A stretch of DNA of 64,000 nucleotides from Cercophora sp. LCS_1. Its lineage: Eukaryota > Ascomycota > Sordariomycetes > Sordariales > Lasiosphaeriaceae. How positions within the stretch are numbered: position 1 is the first letter of the stretch; every line of letters starts with the position of its first letter. The position numbers and the translations under genes are program-made. The notes under the pieces were generated by a model. That model ran no database searches. It saw only the letters and a program-made list of their open reading frames with translations, and had not been told where the DNA came from. The DNA lies in the NCBI GenBank assembly GCA_036250225.1, contig JAPZLL010000007.1:1302001-1366000 (forward strand), given 5' to 3'. Shown here piece by piece: positions 1 to 11,997 of the stretch.

Positions 1-1
1 G

Positions 2-961
2 GGCGAACTCCTAATCCACATCCTCTACTCCGGCGTCTGCCACACAGACCTCCACGCCATGAACGGCGACTGGCCCCTCCCGCGCTCCCTCCCGCTAGTA
101 GGCGGCCACGAAGGCGCAGGCGTAGTAGTCGCCCACGGCCCCAACGTCACCTCCCCGCCCCTCGGCAGCCACGTCGGTCTAAAGTGGCTCAACGCATCCT
201 GCCTCTCCTGCACGTTTTGCCAATCGTCCGACGAACCCCTCTGTGCCCATGCCAAGCTATCAGGCTACACAGTCGACGGTTCGTTCCAGCAATACGCCGT
301 CGCCAATGCGGCGCATGTAGCGCTTATCCCTGATAATTGCGACCTGGAAGCGGTAGCGCCGGTGTTGTGCGCTGGCATTACGGTGTATAAGGGACTCAAG
401 GAGTCGGGGGCGAAACCGGGACAGTGGGTTGCTATTGTGGGCGCGGGGGGCGGGCTGGGGAGTATGGCGGTGCAGTATGCGCGGGCAATGGGGCTGGAGG
501 TTGTTGCGATTGATGGTGGGGAGGAGAAGAGGGTGAGTTGTGAGAAGTTGGGGGCGAGTAAGTTTGTGGATTTTGGGACGAGCGAGGATTTGGTGGCTGA
601 GGTGAGGAAGGCCACGCCGGATGGGAATGGGCCGCATGCTGTTTTGTTGCTTGCGGTGCAGGAACGGCCGTTTCAGCAGGCGACCGAGTATGTGAGGAGC
701 AGGGGGAGTGTGGTTTGTATTGGGTTGCCGGCGGGGGCGTATCTCAAGGCGCCTGTGTTTGATACCGTGGTGAGGATGATTACCATCAAGGGGAGCTATG
801 TTGGAAATCGCCAGGATACCCGGGAGGCGCTGGATTTCTTTGCGAGGGGGCTAGTCAAGGTTCCCATCAAGACGGTCGGGCTGAGCCAGCTGGGCGAGGC
901 CTACCAGATGATGCAGGAGGGCAAGGTTGTTGGGAGGTATGTTGTTGATACCAGCAGGTAA
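2..961 (+). CDS. Zinc-dependent alcohol dehydrogenase, 5' end cut off by window edge
   Basis: Medium-chain Zn alcohol dehydrogenase of the fungal ADH1 type, expected to interconvert primary alcohols and aldehydes with NAD(H). The frame is open from base 2, and its first residues (GVCHTD, then GGHEGAG) belong inside the catalytic domain, so roughly the first 30-40 residues lie outside the window. Visible parts in order: catalytic-zinc Cys and His (CHTD, GGHE); the structural zinc lobe as CxxCxxCx7C; the Rossmann glycine motif GAGGGLGS; and an acidic residue in VVAIDGG, which favours NAD over NADP. About 319 residues are seen, against a usual length near 350. No intron is needed in the visible part. 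It converges on the gamma-glutamyltranspeptidase gene with about 245 bp between stop codons. Whether it is the fermentative enzyme or a paralogue cannot be told. Confidence 0.93.
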   Translation, partial: GELLIHILYSGVCHTDLHAMNGDWPLPRSLPLVGGHEGAGVVVAHGPNVTSPPLGSHVGLKWLNASCLSCTFCQSSDEPLCAHAKLSGYTVDGSFQQYAVANAAHVALIPDNCDLEAVAPVLCAGITVYKGLKESGAKPGQWVAIVGAGGGLGSMAVQYARAMGLEVVAIDGGEEKRVSCEKLGASKFVDFGTSEDLVAEVRKATPDGNGPHAVLLLAVQERPFQQATEYVRSRGSVVCIGLPAGAYLKAPVFDTVVRMITIKGSYVGNRQDTREALDFFARGLVKVPIKTVGLSQLGEAYQMMQEGKVVGRYVVDTSR

Positions 962-1206
962 TAGGTCTTGGGTTATCATTGTTGTGGTGGCTATGAGGGA
1001 CACACAAAGCCCACAAGGGACACAAGGAACATAAAAAAACAATACCGCTGTTGGAAACCTCGTGAGATTCTTCTCTACCTAGTCTAGCTCATGGCCAGTT
1101 GGCCGAAGACCATTTCCTCCCAGATGCAATGCATCTTGTATAAGCAGATCGCACAAGTCCAGGGTATCAATGTCATAAGTCGTGAAAGATCATACGCGCC
1201 GCGGGC

Positions 1207-3313
1207 TTAGACGCTCGAGCCTCCACTATTGACCTGGCGCGTCTCGCCTACAGCATCAAACGTTCCATTGGCATGAATCATGATGGCCTGCACAGCGCTC
1301 TGGCCGGGTGCCTGCCAAGTTGAGTTGTGCCCCTTGGCCAGGAGACTGTCAAAGATGCTCTGGTCACTGCCATTCTCGACCAAGGTCACGGCGGGCATGA
1401 GTTGGTCATGCAGACGGGGCGCAGCGACAGCATCGTGCATGGCGAAACCCTCCTCGAGAACATGGAACGCCGTCTGCGCTGTTGCCGAGATGATACGTGA
1501 ACCGCCAGCAGCACCGGTGGTGAACCAAACAGATCTGTTGCCCGTGAACTCGACGATGATCGGCGAGATGGAGGATAGAGGACGCTTGCCGGGGGCAATA
1601 AAGTTGGCAGGCGAGGGCTCGAAGCCGAAAGAGTTGGGCTTGCCAGGCTGGGAAAAGTCATCCATCTCGTTGTTGCTGTAGAAAGTTAGCTAGGCCCACA
1701 AAATCACAACTAGAGCTAAACTCACAGGATAACGCCACTGTAAGGATCCATGACCTTGGAACCAAAGAGAAGGTTGACGGTGGTGGTCGACGAGACTGTC
1801 AGGCCCGACTTGTCCGATGTCACAACGTGCGAAGTCCCCGGGCTGTCAACCGTGTAGATGAGTTTGGGATCGTAAGCGCTGATGGGCTGTGTCTGATTGT
1901 CAAAGATCATGCCGCGGATAGCCTGGGCCTTTTCCTCGCTCAGCATCTGGGCCTGAAGCTCCTCAATACCGGCGACAAAATCGGGATCGCCAAGGTCTGC
2001 ACGAGCACCGTAAGCAAACTTCATCGCCTCGACGAGGCGGTGGCTCGTAAGCTCGCGGTTCTTGACATCCTCCGGAGGATACTGCTTCATGACATTGAGA
2101 ATGTTAAGCATCACGGCCCCACTGCTGGGGGCATCAGTCGTGTAGAGCGTGTAGTCGCGGTAGTTGATGCTGAGCGCCTTCTTGCTCTTGATCTGGTAAT
2201 TGGCGAGATCAGTCAGGTCCAAGATGCCACCGGTCTTGTTGATCGTGGTGACAATCGAATCAGCTACATAATGTCAGAATCGAGACTCGTGAGTGTTGCT
2301 GGACCAATCGACTTACCAACCATTCCGCTGTAGAAGGCGGTAGCGCCATTGATAGAGATCTCGTGGAGGGTGCTAAGCAACGTCAGTAGTGAACACTAAG
2401 CCCTCGAATGGGATCTTACTCGGCATAGCGCTTCCTGGTGATCACATCGCCAAGTTGGACCAGAGTGCCTATCAAATTTGTCAGAAATTTCCCAAGCATG
2501 GCCAACAATTGTATGACCACATACCATTGGGAGCAAAGTCGATAGCCCAGACAGGATCCGTGACAAGGAACGACGTATTGCCGCCAACATTGTTCATGTA
2601 CCGAACGAGATCCTCATTGACTGTAACTGTTAGTTGAAACAACGCCAAAAGAACAAAGGAACCTACCATAGAAGCCTTGGCGAGCCACACGCTCGGCTGG
2701 TGCGACAAGCCAGCTCCAAGGGAGTTTCTGTGCATCACGTCAGCAGCCGCCACTGAGACATGACACCGAGATACCCACACCGTATCTGTTGTGCAGATAC
2801 TCCAGGCCACGAAGTTCGCCGGGGATACCAACAGCCAGACCGCCGGTGGTGCTGGCGTTGGGCTTGTTCTTGTACATGTCCTGGTCGGCATACCGGGGTG
2901 CAGTCTCTCTGTAGTCGATGACTTCATACTCACCCGAGGAATTGCGGACAAGCAAGAAACCACCTCCGCCAATGCCAGAGTGGTACATGCCAACGACACC
3001 GACACAGAGCGTGGTAGCTACCATGGCATCCGCGGCATTGCCCTACAGGGGTCAGCGGCCAACCACGACCATGAGCAATCACGACTTACACCGATCTGGA
3101 TGATATCACCACCAATGCGAGAGCAAATGGAGCTCTCCGATGCAGCTGCGCCTCTGGTTCCATTGGAGTCGCGGACGTAAGTCTCCTTGATGGGGGAGGC
3201 TTCACCAAGGTGCAAGAGCACCGAGGCCAAGGCGGGGACAGTCGAGACAAGACCTGGATATGGGTGTTAGGTGGCAAGGCTGAATGGCGCAATGCATGAC
3301 AGGGCTTACGCAT
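1207..3313 (-). CDS. Gamma-glutamyltranspeptidase, secreted, nine exons
   Basis: Cleaves gamma-glutamyl bonds of glutathione and transfers the glutamyl group, in the secretory pathway or vacuole. Exons (high to low): 3313-3310, 3253-3090, 3042-2779, 2727-2667, 2626-2525, 2468-2420, 2372-2317, 2263-1726, 1675-1207. Together they give 569 codons including TAA, matching the family length. The first exon holds only ATGC; after splicing, the N-terminus (MRLVSTVPALASVLL) is a plausible signal peptide, which supports this start. Family landmarks: GGNAADA, the glycine-rich GIGGGGF, DYRETAP, the catalytic Thr in SPGTSHVV (start of the small subunit after autocleavage), STTTVNLLFGS and NEMDDFS with the substrate-binding acidic residue. 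The catalytic Thr is present, so the enzyme should mature. All introns are 40-90 nt with GT-AG ends. An inactive paralogue is unlikely. Confidence 0.92.
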
Positions 3314-5023
3314 CTTGAGGTGTGACGAGGCTACCTCGGATACTTTATCGCGAAGTGGGTGGTGTAGGAAAAGAGTGAATGGGAGAGAGACCGCCTTGTG
3401 GAAATTTGGATTTATGGAGGGGGAATTCCATCCAAACTTCCCATGGTAGCAGAGAGATGGAAAGAGCTCCCGTCGTCCTGACCCACCTGACCCAATCCCG
3501 AAACAGAGTTCAAAAAAAACTAACTCGAGCAAAACACGGAAGACGCGATGCTTGGTCTTGTTGCCGCATTCCTCGGTGGAAGCCCCGTGCTCACCGATAC
3601 CCCGCGGACAGCACTAACAAGCACCCGGTGGCTCGGCACCGAACCCCCGACCGAGCCAGTCACCCGACACCAAATTGGGGCAATCTGGAATTCCAGGTCA
3701 TGATGTCGGCGTGCCGATCACTGGGCTCCTTCCCACCTGGGAAAGTGCCGTCTTAAGCTGCGTCCATGATTCGCCCGCCCGTTGGATGAGAAAGCGTGAG
3801 TTGGGTGGCGCACAAACCCTAACCCTATTTTCGGTAGGGTCACCGAGGACGAACGACGTGCCGTGTCTCGATGTAAGAACGCAGCGATTATCGAGAATGA
3901 GATCATTTTAGGTCAAGCATTGAGTGTTTTTTTTTCTTAGAATACTACTGCGTGGGAGGCAAAAAACAGAGGAGAGGTGGGGAAATCCGGGAAATACTTG
4001 GGCGTCTCGATGCCCGATATTTCAACTTCCTGGAAGAGAATTCAGTATGCCCATTCTCCATTTTGATCAATGAGAGTGTTTGATTCAACTTAAATATCGG
4101 GGCGCGCGTGCTTGTTATAGTGTCTGGGGGGATTGCCCCATCGCTACGGCAAACAACAACCATGTGCTCTTCGACCGAGACTCGGCGGAAGGGCGATACG
4201 TGCATCTGATTCCCACAGTCATATCCCTTACAATATTCACTTGGACCCAGTGTCGACAGCGTTGAGCAGCCGCGCTGCGACCCTGTCTGGCTAACCACGG
4301 TTGACTCCCTTGTCATTGTGGGTTATCAGGATTCAAAAAGCCCCAAAGAGGCATCGCCAGCATACCCATAACACGGGATGCGTATGTCCTTCTTCAATCT
4401 AGCACGAGCTGCCTAGCCCGCCGGCCAACCACAACTCAAGCGTCAACGCAGAATAGTTACTATTTGGACCGAGTGTCTTGCGAACTCCGACTTGGGTCCA
4501 TTCAACACGAAGGCTTGAGTTACACTGCATTTCAATAGTGGATAGCCTGCTGTCATCACCATGACGGTTTGATTCACCTGCACAGTGGGACTGGCTACAA
4601 AATCAAACAGCGTTGAGCAGTCGTCTTGGGCCGATTCTGTCGTGCACACAGAATGGTGAATTGAGCTGGCTGCCGGCTTCAAGGAAGCGACCAATGAGTG
4701 ATAAGAAGGCCATAGGAAAACAGCTAGCTTGCTAGAAGGGCGACTGAGCGTAATAGTCTGCAAGAATACGGTGCATAATGACGGACATGTGCCTCCCTGG
4801 TCAGGTAGTCCAGCGTTTTCATGATCGTGTATCGCAACTCCATTGGATTTGAAAACGAGACCTAGCCATATGCGGTGTAATGGGGATAAACATACCCAGC
4901 CTCTGTCATCCTTCGGAGCAGGTCCTGCATTGGCTGTCTACGGCGTTTCCCTTGAGCAGATACCTTCCCATGATCCCTAGAAGTAGACCTCCGCAGGACC
5001 TCCTCGATATCATGTTTTTTACC

Positions 5024-5067
<44 letters not shown>

Positions 5068-5068
5068 C
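5024..5068. repeat. (CAT)14 trinucleotide microsatellite
   Basis: Fourteen perfect CAT units followed by CAC. In different frames the run reads as poly-His, poly-Asp or poly-Met inside short open frames, but none of these looks like a real gene. Confidence 0.95.
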
Positions 5069-7659
5069 TCGCAATCAGACACAAGGCAAGACCTTCCTGT
5101 CCGTCGCCCCGTGGTGTTGGAGCGCCTACTGTTGGAGATGTGAGATCGTGGGGCAATCGGAACAGCATTCCATGGACATGTCCGCGTATTGCGCCCAGAA
5201 GTACGGCGGCGGTGCCTACGCGGACCCTCAGGGTGGTGGTATTTATGATTGGGGATGCTATTGGCCTTGAAGGGGTCTGAACATGGACGGCTGGGTTGGG
5301 ATTGGGTTGAGATGGCTTTGGCAAAGTGTGAAAAGGTGGTGTTAATGTCGGTATTGGTTTGGATGATGACGGGAGTCGCTTCGGTTCTGTCGTGCTGCAC
5401 ATGTCGAGAGGTTTGATGTATAATAGTATTGTGAGTCCTACATGCATGCAACTCGGCATCCGTTCTGGCCATCAGGCTCACGTGCAATAAGTCCTTCGGT
5501 TCCAGAATGGGCGATCCGAGATCTGAGAGCATCCATGATGAAGTATGCAAACCCGTGAGCAGATCGGTGATGTGTACGTCTTCAACTTTCCAAAGGTAGG
5601 TAGTTGCCATTCATTGAATGCAGCGCTTGGACGCAACCACCATCGGCTCTGAGGCTATGTTTCTGATCGCCGGGGTAAATATGGATGTATTTACCCTGCG
5701 CATCAGCACATAGATCTACCGCGGCCCGCTGCAGTCAATTGACTTCCCGCTACCCTTTGCTGCATAGGCTGATGTTGACGAATAGAGGACTATGTTTCCT
5801 ATAAAGATGTCCTCAAAACAATGTCTCAAGATACGTGGGCCCACTCGAGCATACCGTGAAGTCGAGAACTTTTGAGATGCGACGACGTTGGAACCAACAC
5901 AGCGGCGCGGGAAATTGTCGGAAGCTTGGCAAGCACGCGCCACAGTGCCAACCAGAACCGATACGATGAAAACTGCCCGTGGCAGCAACGCGTACCGTGG
6001 TTTGCTTTGCGGACCGCTCGGGGGTTGAGAGGCGGAGATGCTTGTTCGACAGATGGCCGGAGCCAGCGGTTGAGCGGATGTGGACCCAAAGGATGCATAT
6101 CGGGGCTTTTGGGGCTTCATTTTCTTCTCAAACGGCAGCAAGACAAGCTTTCCCTGTTCGGATTTCGTTTGGCAAAGCGAAACCGTTGGTACGCTGGCAT
6201 TGTCACGAACATGTGGGCGATGGTTCGAGAAGGTCGAGGGTGGCGGCTGCTTCGTTTCCAGATGAACTCCAATGGCACCCAGTGTTCCTTTGCGACGCCA
6301 TCTGATGCCATCTCTGCACATGGCAAATGACGAATTGGCATCTTGTTGCCCTGGCGCTTTTCAGATGATGGGACGAATCATGGGTAGGTGCCGAGCCACG
6401 CACGATGGCGGGTTGCCTGGTGAAACAGTCCATCCCTTTCGGCCCCTGGATTCTTGTTCGCTTCAGCCGCCTGCCCATGGTCAAACCATAGAACCATGAC
6501 GGGCATCCTGAAAATGGCCAGCTTCCACGTTCGAGCCTGGCAAGCAAGCATGAATGTTCCAAGCAAGGGCCACGGGGAACAGACCAGCGCGAATAGAATC
6601 CTCTTGGGGTGCGGCCGCTCGCATGACCACGGGCTTCTCAACCTTGAGCGGTGATTTCCGGCGCCGTGGATCCAGATCAAACCCACGCGCTGGTGGGCAG
6701 ACACTCGCCGTTGTGAATCCAGAAAAAGAAAGCCGATGCAGATAGATTGCAGCAAACTGCCGGCGGTATCCGGGACAGCACCTGGTGCAGGTGGAGATGG
6801 CGCATTGCAAATGTCTTGACCCTCCCCGAGTGCCACGCGAGGAAATAGCACAAAATCAAATGGTGATACAAACAAAAAGTGGCGCCGGAGACATTTTTAG
6901 CGATGGTCAAGCCGCCCGCAATGCTTGGGAGCAATCCTCAGGCGATCATTTGTCTCAGAGAAGTCCGGGTTCCTGGTTGTCGTGCTTCGATCACTGACCG
7001 ATTGCCGTCGCCCGCCTGCACCGCCCGTCCGGCAGCACTGCCGCGTAGATCTCCAGTATTTCGACGTCGTGTTTTTTATGCGGTGATGACGCTGACTTGG
7101 ACGATTGCGTGCTGCCCGGGCCCTCCCGGCCGTTGATGAGGCCTGGTGGTTGAGAGAAAGATGCAAGACGCGTTTTTCGAGGCTCCCAGCTGCCGGGACC
7201 CCCCTGCAAGCCTCCCTCTGCCACCGACGGCAGCGCCTGCCCCTTTACCAAATCGGTGTTTTGCGACGGTTGCTGATTGGCTGTCAGGTGTGTCTCAGAT
7301 CAGTGTTCCTGCAGCTGCCCCTGGCTCTTGCCAGGGCTATCCCCGCGCTGAATCGCTGGAGCCCCCATGTCACAGACTCCTGGATTTTTCTTCGAAACCT
7401 CAAACCGCTGCTCGTCATTCACCACAACTCCGCTCCACGGCGCCCTCACACAAAGCCGTCCCACCAGTGGAGGCACCCCGGCCGACTCTCATCTTGATTA
7501 AGGGCTCTCGGCGTGGTAGGGTCCCAGCGGCTGTGTTGAGTGTTTGTTCGATCCATTACCAGGGTTCGTGATAGAGATGCCCAGCGTGCAGGGGTCAACA
7601 CCCTCGTCCGTCGCGGACACTGCGCGAGCAGAGTGCTTCATAAGATCAAGCGATTGAGA

Positions 7660-8021
7660 CCTTGCTCACACACTCTTTTTCTTTCCTCACCCTTCATCTT
7701 CATTCTCTTCTGTCGCCCTTCTACAGCCAAGCATCATTCTTTCTGCTTGACTGCTAGTCTGCCAAGCTCAGCAGCTTTCGCTTCTTTTCCACTGTATCTA
7801 CATTCTCTTCTCGCCAGCAACTGTGTTTGCCAGCTTCTGCGGAGTCGACTTTCGCTCTTTTCAGCAACATTTGAACTCTCACACCATTGCCGGGGTGCAA
7901 TTTCGATCGAACCTCTCATAGAAGGACTTCAAGACAACTGTTGCGACATCAGATTCAGTCCAGCCGTCCAACCTAGAACGAAACAAGCACACGACGTCGA
8001 AGACGAACAATACCCGCCAAG
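7660..8021 (+). promoter_or_regulatory. Pyrimidine-rich leader/core promoter of the secreted-protein gene
   Basis: Long C+T-rich tracts (TTTCTTTCC, TTCATTCTCTTC and similar) run up to an A-rich stretch just before the ATG at 8022, whose context is GCCAAGATGA. Such CT-rich leaders are common upstream of strongly expressed fungal genes. The exact transcription start cannot be read from the sequence. Confidence 0.5.
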
Positions 8022-9062
8022 ATGAAGACCTCTGCCCTCGCTCTCGGCCTCTTTGCCGCTCTTACCACTGCCTACTCTCATCCCCGCCATATTCACCTCC
8101 GCCGCCAGAATGATACCGCCCTCGCTGCGAGCTCCGCGGTGTCTTCCGAGGCATCATCCTCGGTTATCAGCTCCTCTGTGATCGCCTCGAGCGCTGCTGC
8201 TAAAGCTGCGGCGTCCGATATCTCCTCTGTCGTTTCTTCGGCCGTCTCTTCGGCTGTCTCCTCTGCAGCCGTCTCCGAGATCTCCGCCTCCTCTGCCATC
8301 TCTTCCGCTGTCTCCTCCGCTGCCTCCGCGGCTTCTTCGGCAGTCTCGCTGGCTGCCAGCGCTACAAACGGCACTCTCCTTTTCTCCAACGCCACTGCTT
8401 CCGCCACCGCTGCCGGTCTGACCACTCTCACCGTTGTGGCCACTCAGGTTCGAACTGTTACCTCGTGCGCTCCCACTATTACCAACTGCCCCAGCCGTCC
8501 TGAAGAGGTCCTTCCTAGCTCGGAACTCGCCGTTGTCATTGTCACCGACACCATTCTGCTGACCGAGACCGTCTGCCCCATCACTGAGGTGGCCTCCATC
8601 TCCTCCAGCGTTGTTGCCGAGGCTAGCAGCATTGGTTTCTCTGGCAAGCCCACCCTCACCGTGACCAAGAACGTGGTTGAAACCGCCACCATCACCGAGA
8701 CCTCGGTCGCTACTGTGACCGCAACCCGCGAAGTGACCATTACCCTCGGCGGCGGTGGCGGTGCTGGCGGTATTCCTCCCCGTGTCGTCACCACCACCGT
8801 TCTCTCCACCTTCAAGTCTACCGTCCTCAACGTTGTCACCGTCTCCCGCACGCACCCCGCCGCTGAGCAGGATAGCACCACCACCCAGACCCGTACCTCG
8901 ACCGGCACTCGCACAGTGACTGTTGTCGACGGCGTCACCAAGGTTGTCACCGTTCCCGCCCAGACCTCTGCCAACTCTCCCAACGGCGGCGGCTCTGGTT
9001 CCTCCAACGGCGGTTCCGGCTCCGGCTCCGGCTCCGGCTCCGGTTCTGGCTCTGGCTCTGGC

Positions 9063-9094
<32 letters not shown>

Positions 9095-9548
9095 CGGCAC
9101 GGGCAATGGCTCTGCCAACAACGACCAGTGCGCAGACTTTGCCGTCACCGTCACCGAGTCTGTCACCGTCGCCGCCCAGACCGTTACCGTCACCGCCAAC
9201 GCACCCGCTTCTACCGTCTTCGTCACCGTCAATGCCGGTGCCGTTGGCAACAACAATAACAACGCCGGCACCAAGACCATCAAGGCCGGTGGCAAGAAGA
9301 CTACGAGCGCCGCCACCGCCGCGGCTGTTACATCATCGGCCGCCGCCGTCGTCGGGGAGGACGACGAGGCTTGCCCACCTGATGTCGTTGTTACGATTAC
9401 TGAGGGGGATGAGACCGCGAGCGCCACCGCCAGTGCTGCCGCTGATGCTTCGTCTACAGACGATGCCTGCCCGCCTGACGTCGTTGTTACTATTACAGAG
9501 AGCGAGAGCGCCAGCGCTACCGCCAGTGCTTCAGCTACGGTTGTTTAA
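8022..9548 (+). CDS. Secreted Ser/Thr-rich cell-wall-type protein with Ser-Gly linker
   Basis: 508 residues, no intron. Residues 1-17 form a signal peptide (Lys, then a hydrophobic core). HLRRQ at about 25-29 is a likely Kex2 processing site. Next come a Ser/Ala-rich segment (about 35-115), a middle region rich in TVTV/TETA beta-type repeats with a few cysteines (about 130-310), an uninterrupted Ser-Gly linker (about 331-360), another TVTV-rich part, and a tail in which a block of about 25 residues occurs twice (CPPDVVVTITE followed by SATASA). This composition resembles fungal wall or adhesin-like proteins. There is no clear hydrophobic C-terminal GPI signal (it ends SATASASATVV), so it is probably released, or held in the wall through disulphides or glycans. 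No enzymatic domain was recognised and a specific function cannot be assigned. The upstream leader suggests high expression. Confidence 0.88.
9015..9098 (+). repeat. Ser-Gly coding hexanucleotide repeat (TCCGGC/TCTGGC)
   Basis: About fourteen TCC/TCT-GGC/GGT units inside the secreted-protein gene encode an (SG)n linker. The antisense strand reads as (EP)n, which explains a long spurious reverse frame here. The near-perfect hexamer array is likely to vary in length between strains. Confidence 0.9.
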
Positions 9549-10335
9549 ACTCGCATCACCAAGCTCGAGTTGATGGGAACAGGGATTTTTAGGGAAAGGC
9601 TTCTGGAGATTATACCATTTGTTTGTTTAGCTATTAAATGATGAAAATGATTGTGCACATACTTTTTAGCTCATTATCCTTTGGATGAGCGAATTTTTTT
9701 CGTGATAACCTGAACGAGGGGAGGTATTCAGAGGAAGGAATTGGCTCAGGGGCTGGGGCTGGGGCTGAAACGGCGTTGGATGAGGGGAAAGTTTTGATAC
9801 AAGCCTTTCGGTTTGAACTTTTGGTATGCCCCTGAATTTGAACCTGGACCAGGCTTTCATGTGATAGGGAATTGATACATCCCGCAGGAGAGTGCCGCTT
9901 CAAAGGGTCGGATGGCGGGACTGTTTGCACTAAATTCGAATACCTTGGAAAATCTCTTGACCTTTCAAGGTAGCTGGAGCGTTTGCTCTTGGATTTCCTA
10001 CCTTTCAGAAGCTGAACATCCCTCGACTTGCATGGCGAGCCGTGTATGGCAAGGCGCGACTGGTTCAGGCGTTGTAACGGCTGGGATGGTGAGCCAGGGC
10101 CTTGCTTCGGACGTTGTCGAACTAGGAAATGATGGCTTTCACTTGCCGTATTGGTAAAAACTCTGGTGTAAATGCCACCATCTATTTCAGCAGAGAAAGG
10201 CCCCCTCTTTCACCCCTTTCGTAGGTATCCAGTTGCCAAAGAAACACATCTCGACGTTGACTATGGTCGAGAAACCTTTCCTTATTCCGTCATAAACATC
10301 GCTTCATCCAAAGGTTCAACGTTAAATAGCCTTGA
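9549..10335. other. Convergent 3' flanks, no gene seen
   Basis: Lies between the stop codons of the secreted-protein gene (+) and ZPR1 (-). Only short frames are present. Both 3' UTRs should be here; an A/T-rich stretch at about 9635-9670 is a likely polyadenylation region for the rightward gene. Confidence 0.6.
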
Positions 10336-11765
10336 TCATGCCTTGGCCTTCTTGTCCTCCGTCTTGGCATCCTCCTCATAGCCCTCCGTCTTCATGTCCT
10401 TCAGCCCAAGATCCTCCTCTTCCTCATCAGTCCGCTCATATTCTTCAACCGTCATCTTGTCGTCTGGCTGGCTCGGGTCGTCTGCCAAACTCTGGACGTA
10501 GCTGGACGCTAGTGGGTCACTGAGAATAACTGTGAACTCCTTTTCACCCTTGATGGCAGCATCCAGACCATTGAAGAAGTCATCCCATCGGGTCTTCTCC
10601 TCGGGGGCGAGGGAGTCGCCGCCTTCTCCAGACGCCCCGGTCTGGAAAATTTGGTTGTGAAGGTCGTCGCGTACTTGCGTAAGCAAGCCCTCAACGGTAG
10701 TAAAACGGCCACCAAGGGTACCAGGGTTGACCGAGAGGCCGAGCTCAGGGCATTCGAGCGCGCAGCTCTCGCTCTTGAGAATGTCGCGGGCAAGGTCCAC
10801 AGCGTCGTTCACGCGGAGTGTGACCTTCTTGCCCTTTTCAGGGATCTCACCGCCGGTCTTGACATCGTTGGATTTGTAGCCGCAGTCGTCACAGGATGTG
10901 TTCATGATGACAACTTGGCGGAAGTGGGGGATGTCGACCATCTTCATGTTGGTTGTGCAGGGGTGCATGCATCCAGGGCATGAGGCGGGGAACTGATAGA
11001 CCTGGTCTGGAATGATGTCGCCACTCTCGTCGAGCCCTTCCTTGCTGGTGTTTGTCAGCCCAAGAGCCTCGTTTTGCTCTGGGGTTCTGAGATATTCGCG
11101 CTTCTCCCACTTGCCCACGCCATCGCGGAGGTCGGGAGTGATAAATGAGTTGCCTGCGGGATCGTCGACCGAGACGCGGAATGGGAAGGCTTCGCCCTCC
11201 AGCATTTTCTTGCCCTTTGTGATGATCTCTTCAATCTTCTCATAAACCTCGGGTGTTTGTTCCTTGCGCGCACTCTGCCCTTGTTGGAGGTCCTCAATAG
11301 TTGTGCTCAGCAACCCCTCAACATTTGTGAGCTGTCCCCGGCCAGCGGGGATCTCCAAATCCAACTCGATGAACTTGACGGTAGCTGTGTCCGACTTGAC
11401 GACCTGGCGCTGGAAGTCGTCCATGGCTGTCAGACGCAGCTCATAGTGGACGCCTTTGAGCTGGAAGGTCCCGGCAGGTTGGATTTCGTTGTTTTGGAAC
11501 CCGCAGTGGTCGCAAGAAAAGGACATGATGATGATTTCGCGGAAGTAGGGTATTTGCGTCAAAAGAAGGCGCGTGACACCCTCTCAAAAGTTAGGGAATT
11601 TCGAGTCCGCGAAGCTGGCGCACTTACATTCTCATGGCAGTTCATGCAGAGTGACTCGATCTCCTCGACGGGCCTAGGCTCGTCGGCCTCCGGGACACCA
11701 TTTGCGCCGTTGGTAGTCGGCGCAACTTTCTCGACCTTTTCGCCAATAGGGTTGAATTCGGACAT
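10336..11765 (-). CDS. zpr1: ZPR1 zinc-finger protein
   Basis: Two-exon gene: 11765-11628 and 11580-10336 (47 nt intron, GTAAGT donor), 460 residues, the usual ZPR1 size. Two copies of the ZPR1 module (C4 zinc finger plus beta-rich domain) are visible. Finger 1 is CMNC near residue 40 with CDHC about 30 residues on, and spans the splice junction. Finger 2 is CPGC with CDDC, preceding VKTGGEIPEKG. The sequences IPHFRQVVIMN and IPYFREIIIMS mark the repeat. The C-terminus is highly acidic with a basic KKAKA end. In yeast and animals ZPR1 binds newly made eEF1A and supports its folding, and moves to the nucleus under stimulation. It is the first of three adjacent co-oriented zinc-ribbon genes. 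An out-of-frame ATG about 100 nt upstream (11866) could act as a uORF if transcribed. Confidence 0.96.
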
Positions 11766-11997
11766 CTTGATCTGTATGTCGTCGTTTGTTGCAACTTGCT
11801 GGTTCGGGAGAACAACTCTGGAGAAAATTTTGGAGGGGCAACCGCGATAATGGAGGGGTAGTTCATTGATAGTGGGGTGAGGGAAGCTTATGTCATAGGC
11901 AGCCTGAACCAGCGCCGGTGGCCCAGACTGCTCCCCAAGCTTCCGGAAGCTTCGTCCCAGGCCGCTGGGCCCAGTGCTTGAAGAGATGGGATTTGGC

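Larger units (their letters stand above)
3314..8021. other. Gene-poor stretch, no convincing CDS
   Basis: 4.7 kb between the start of the gamma-glutamyltranspeptidase gene and the secreted-protein gene. Several open frames of 100-200 codons overlap each other in different frames on both strands (mainly 5.0-7.5 kb). None shows a recognisable domain, a signal peptide followed by a sensible protein, or a neighbouring exon that extends it. The stretch should hold the promoter of the leftward gene and a long upstream region or leader for the rightward gene. It contains a CAT microsatellite (5024-5068). A non-coding RNA or a poorly conserved gene cannot be excluded. Confidence 0.6.

Noticed and set aside
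4862..5610. Frames encoding poly-His, poly-Asp or poly-Met near the CAT repeat
   Set aside because: Open only because of the microsatellite; flanking residues show no conserved content. A two-exon minus-strand model starting at 5610 could be drawn, but its second exon ends quickly.
8444..9427. 327-codon reverse frame with (EP)n repeat
   Set aside because: Mirror of the Ser-Gly hexamer repeat and TVTV codons of the secreted protein.
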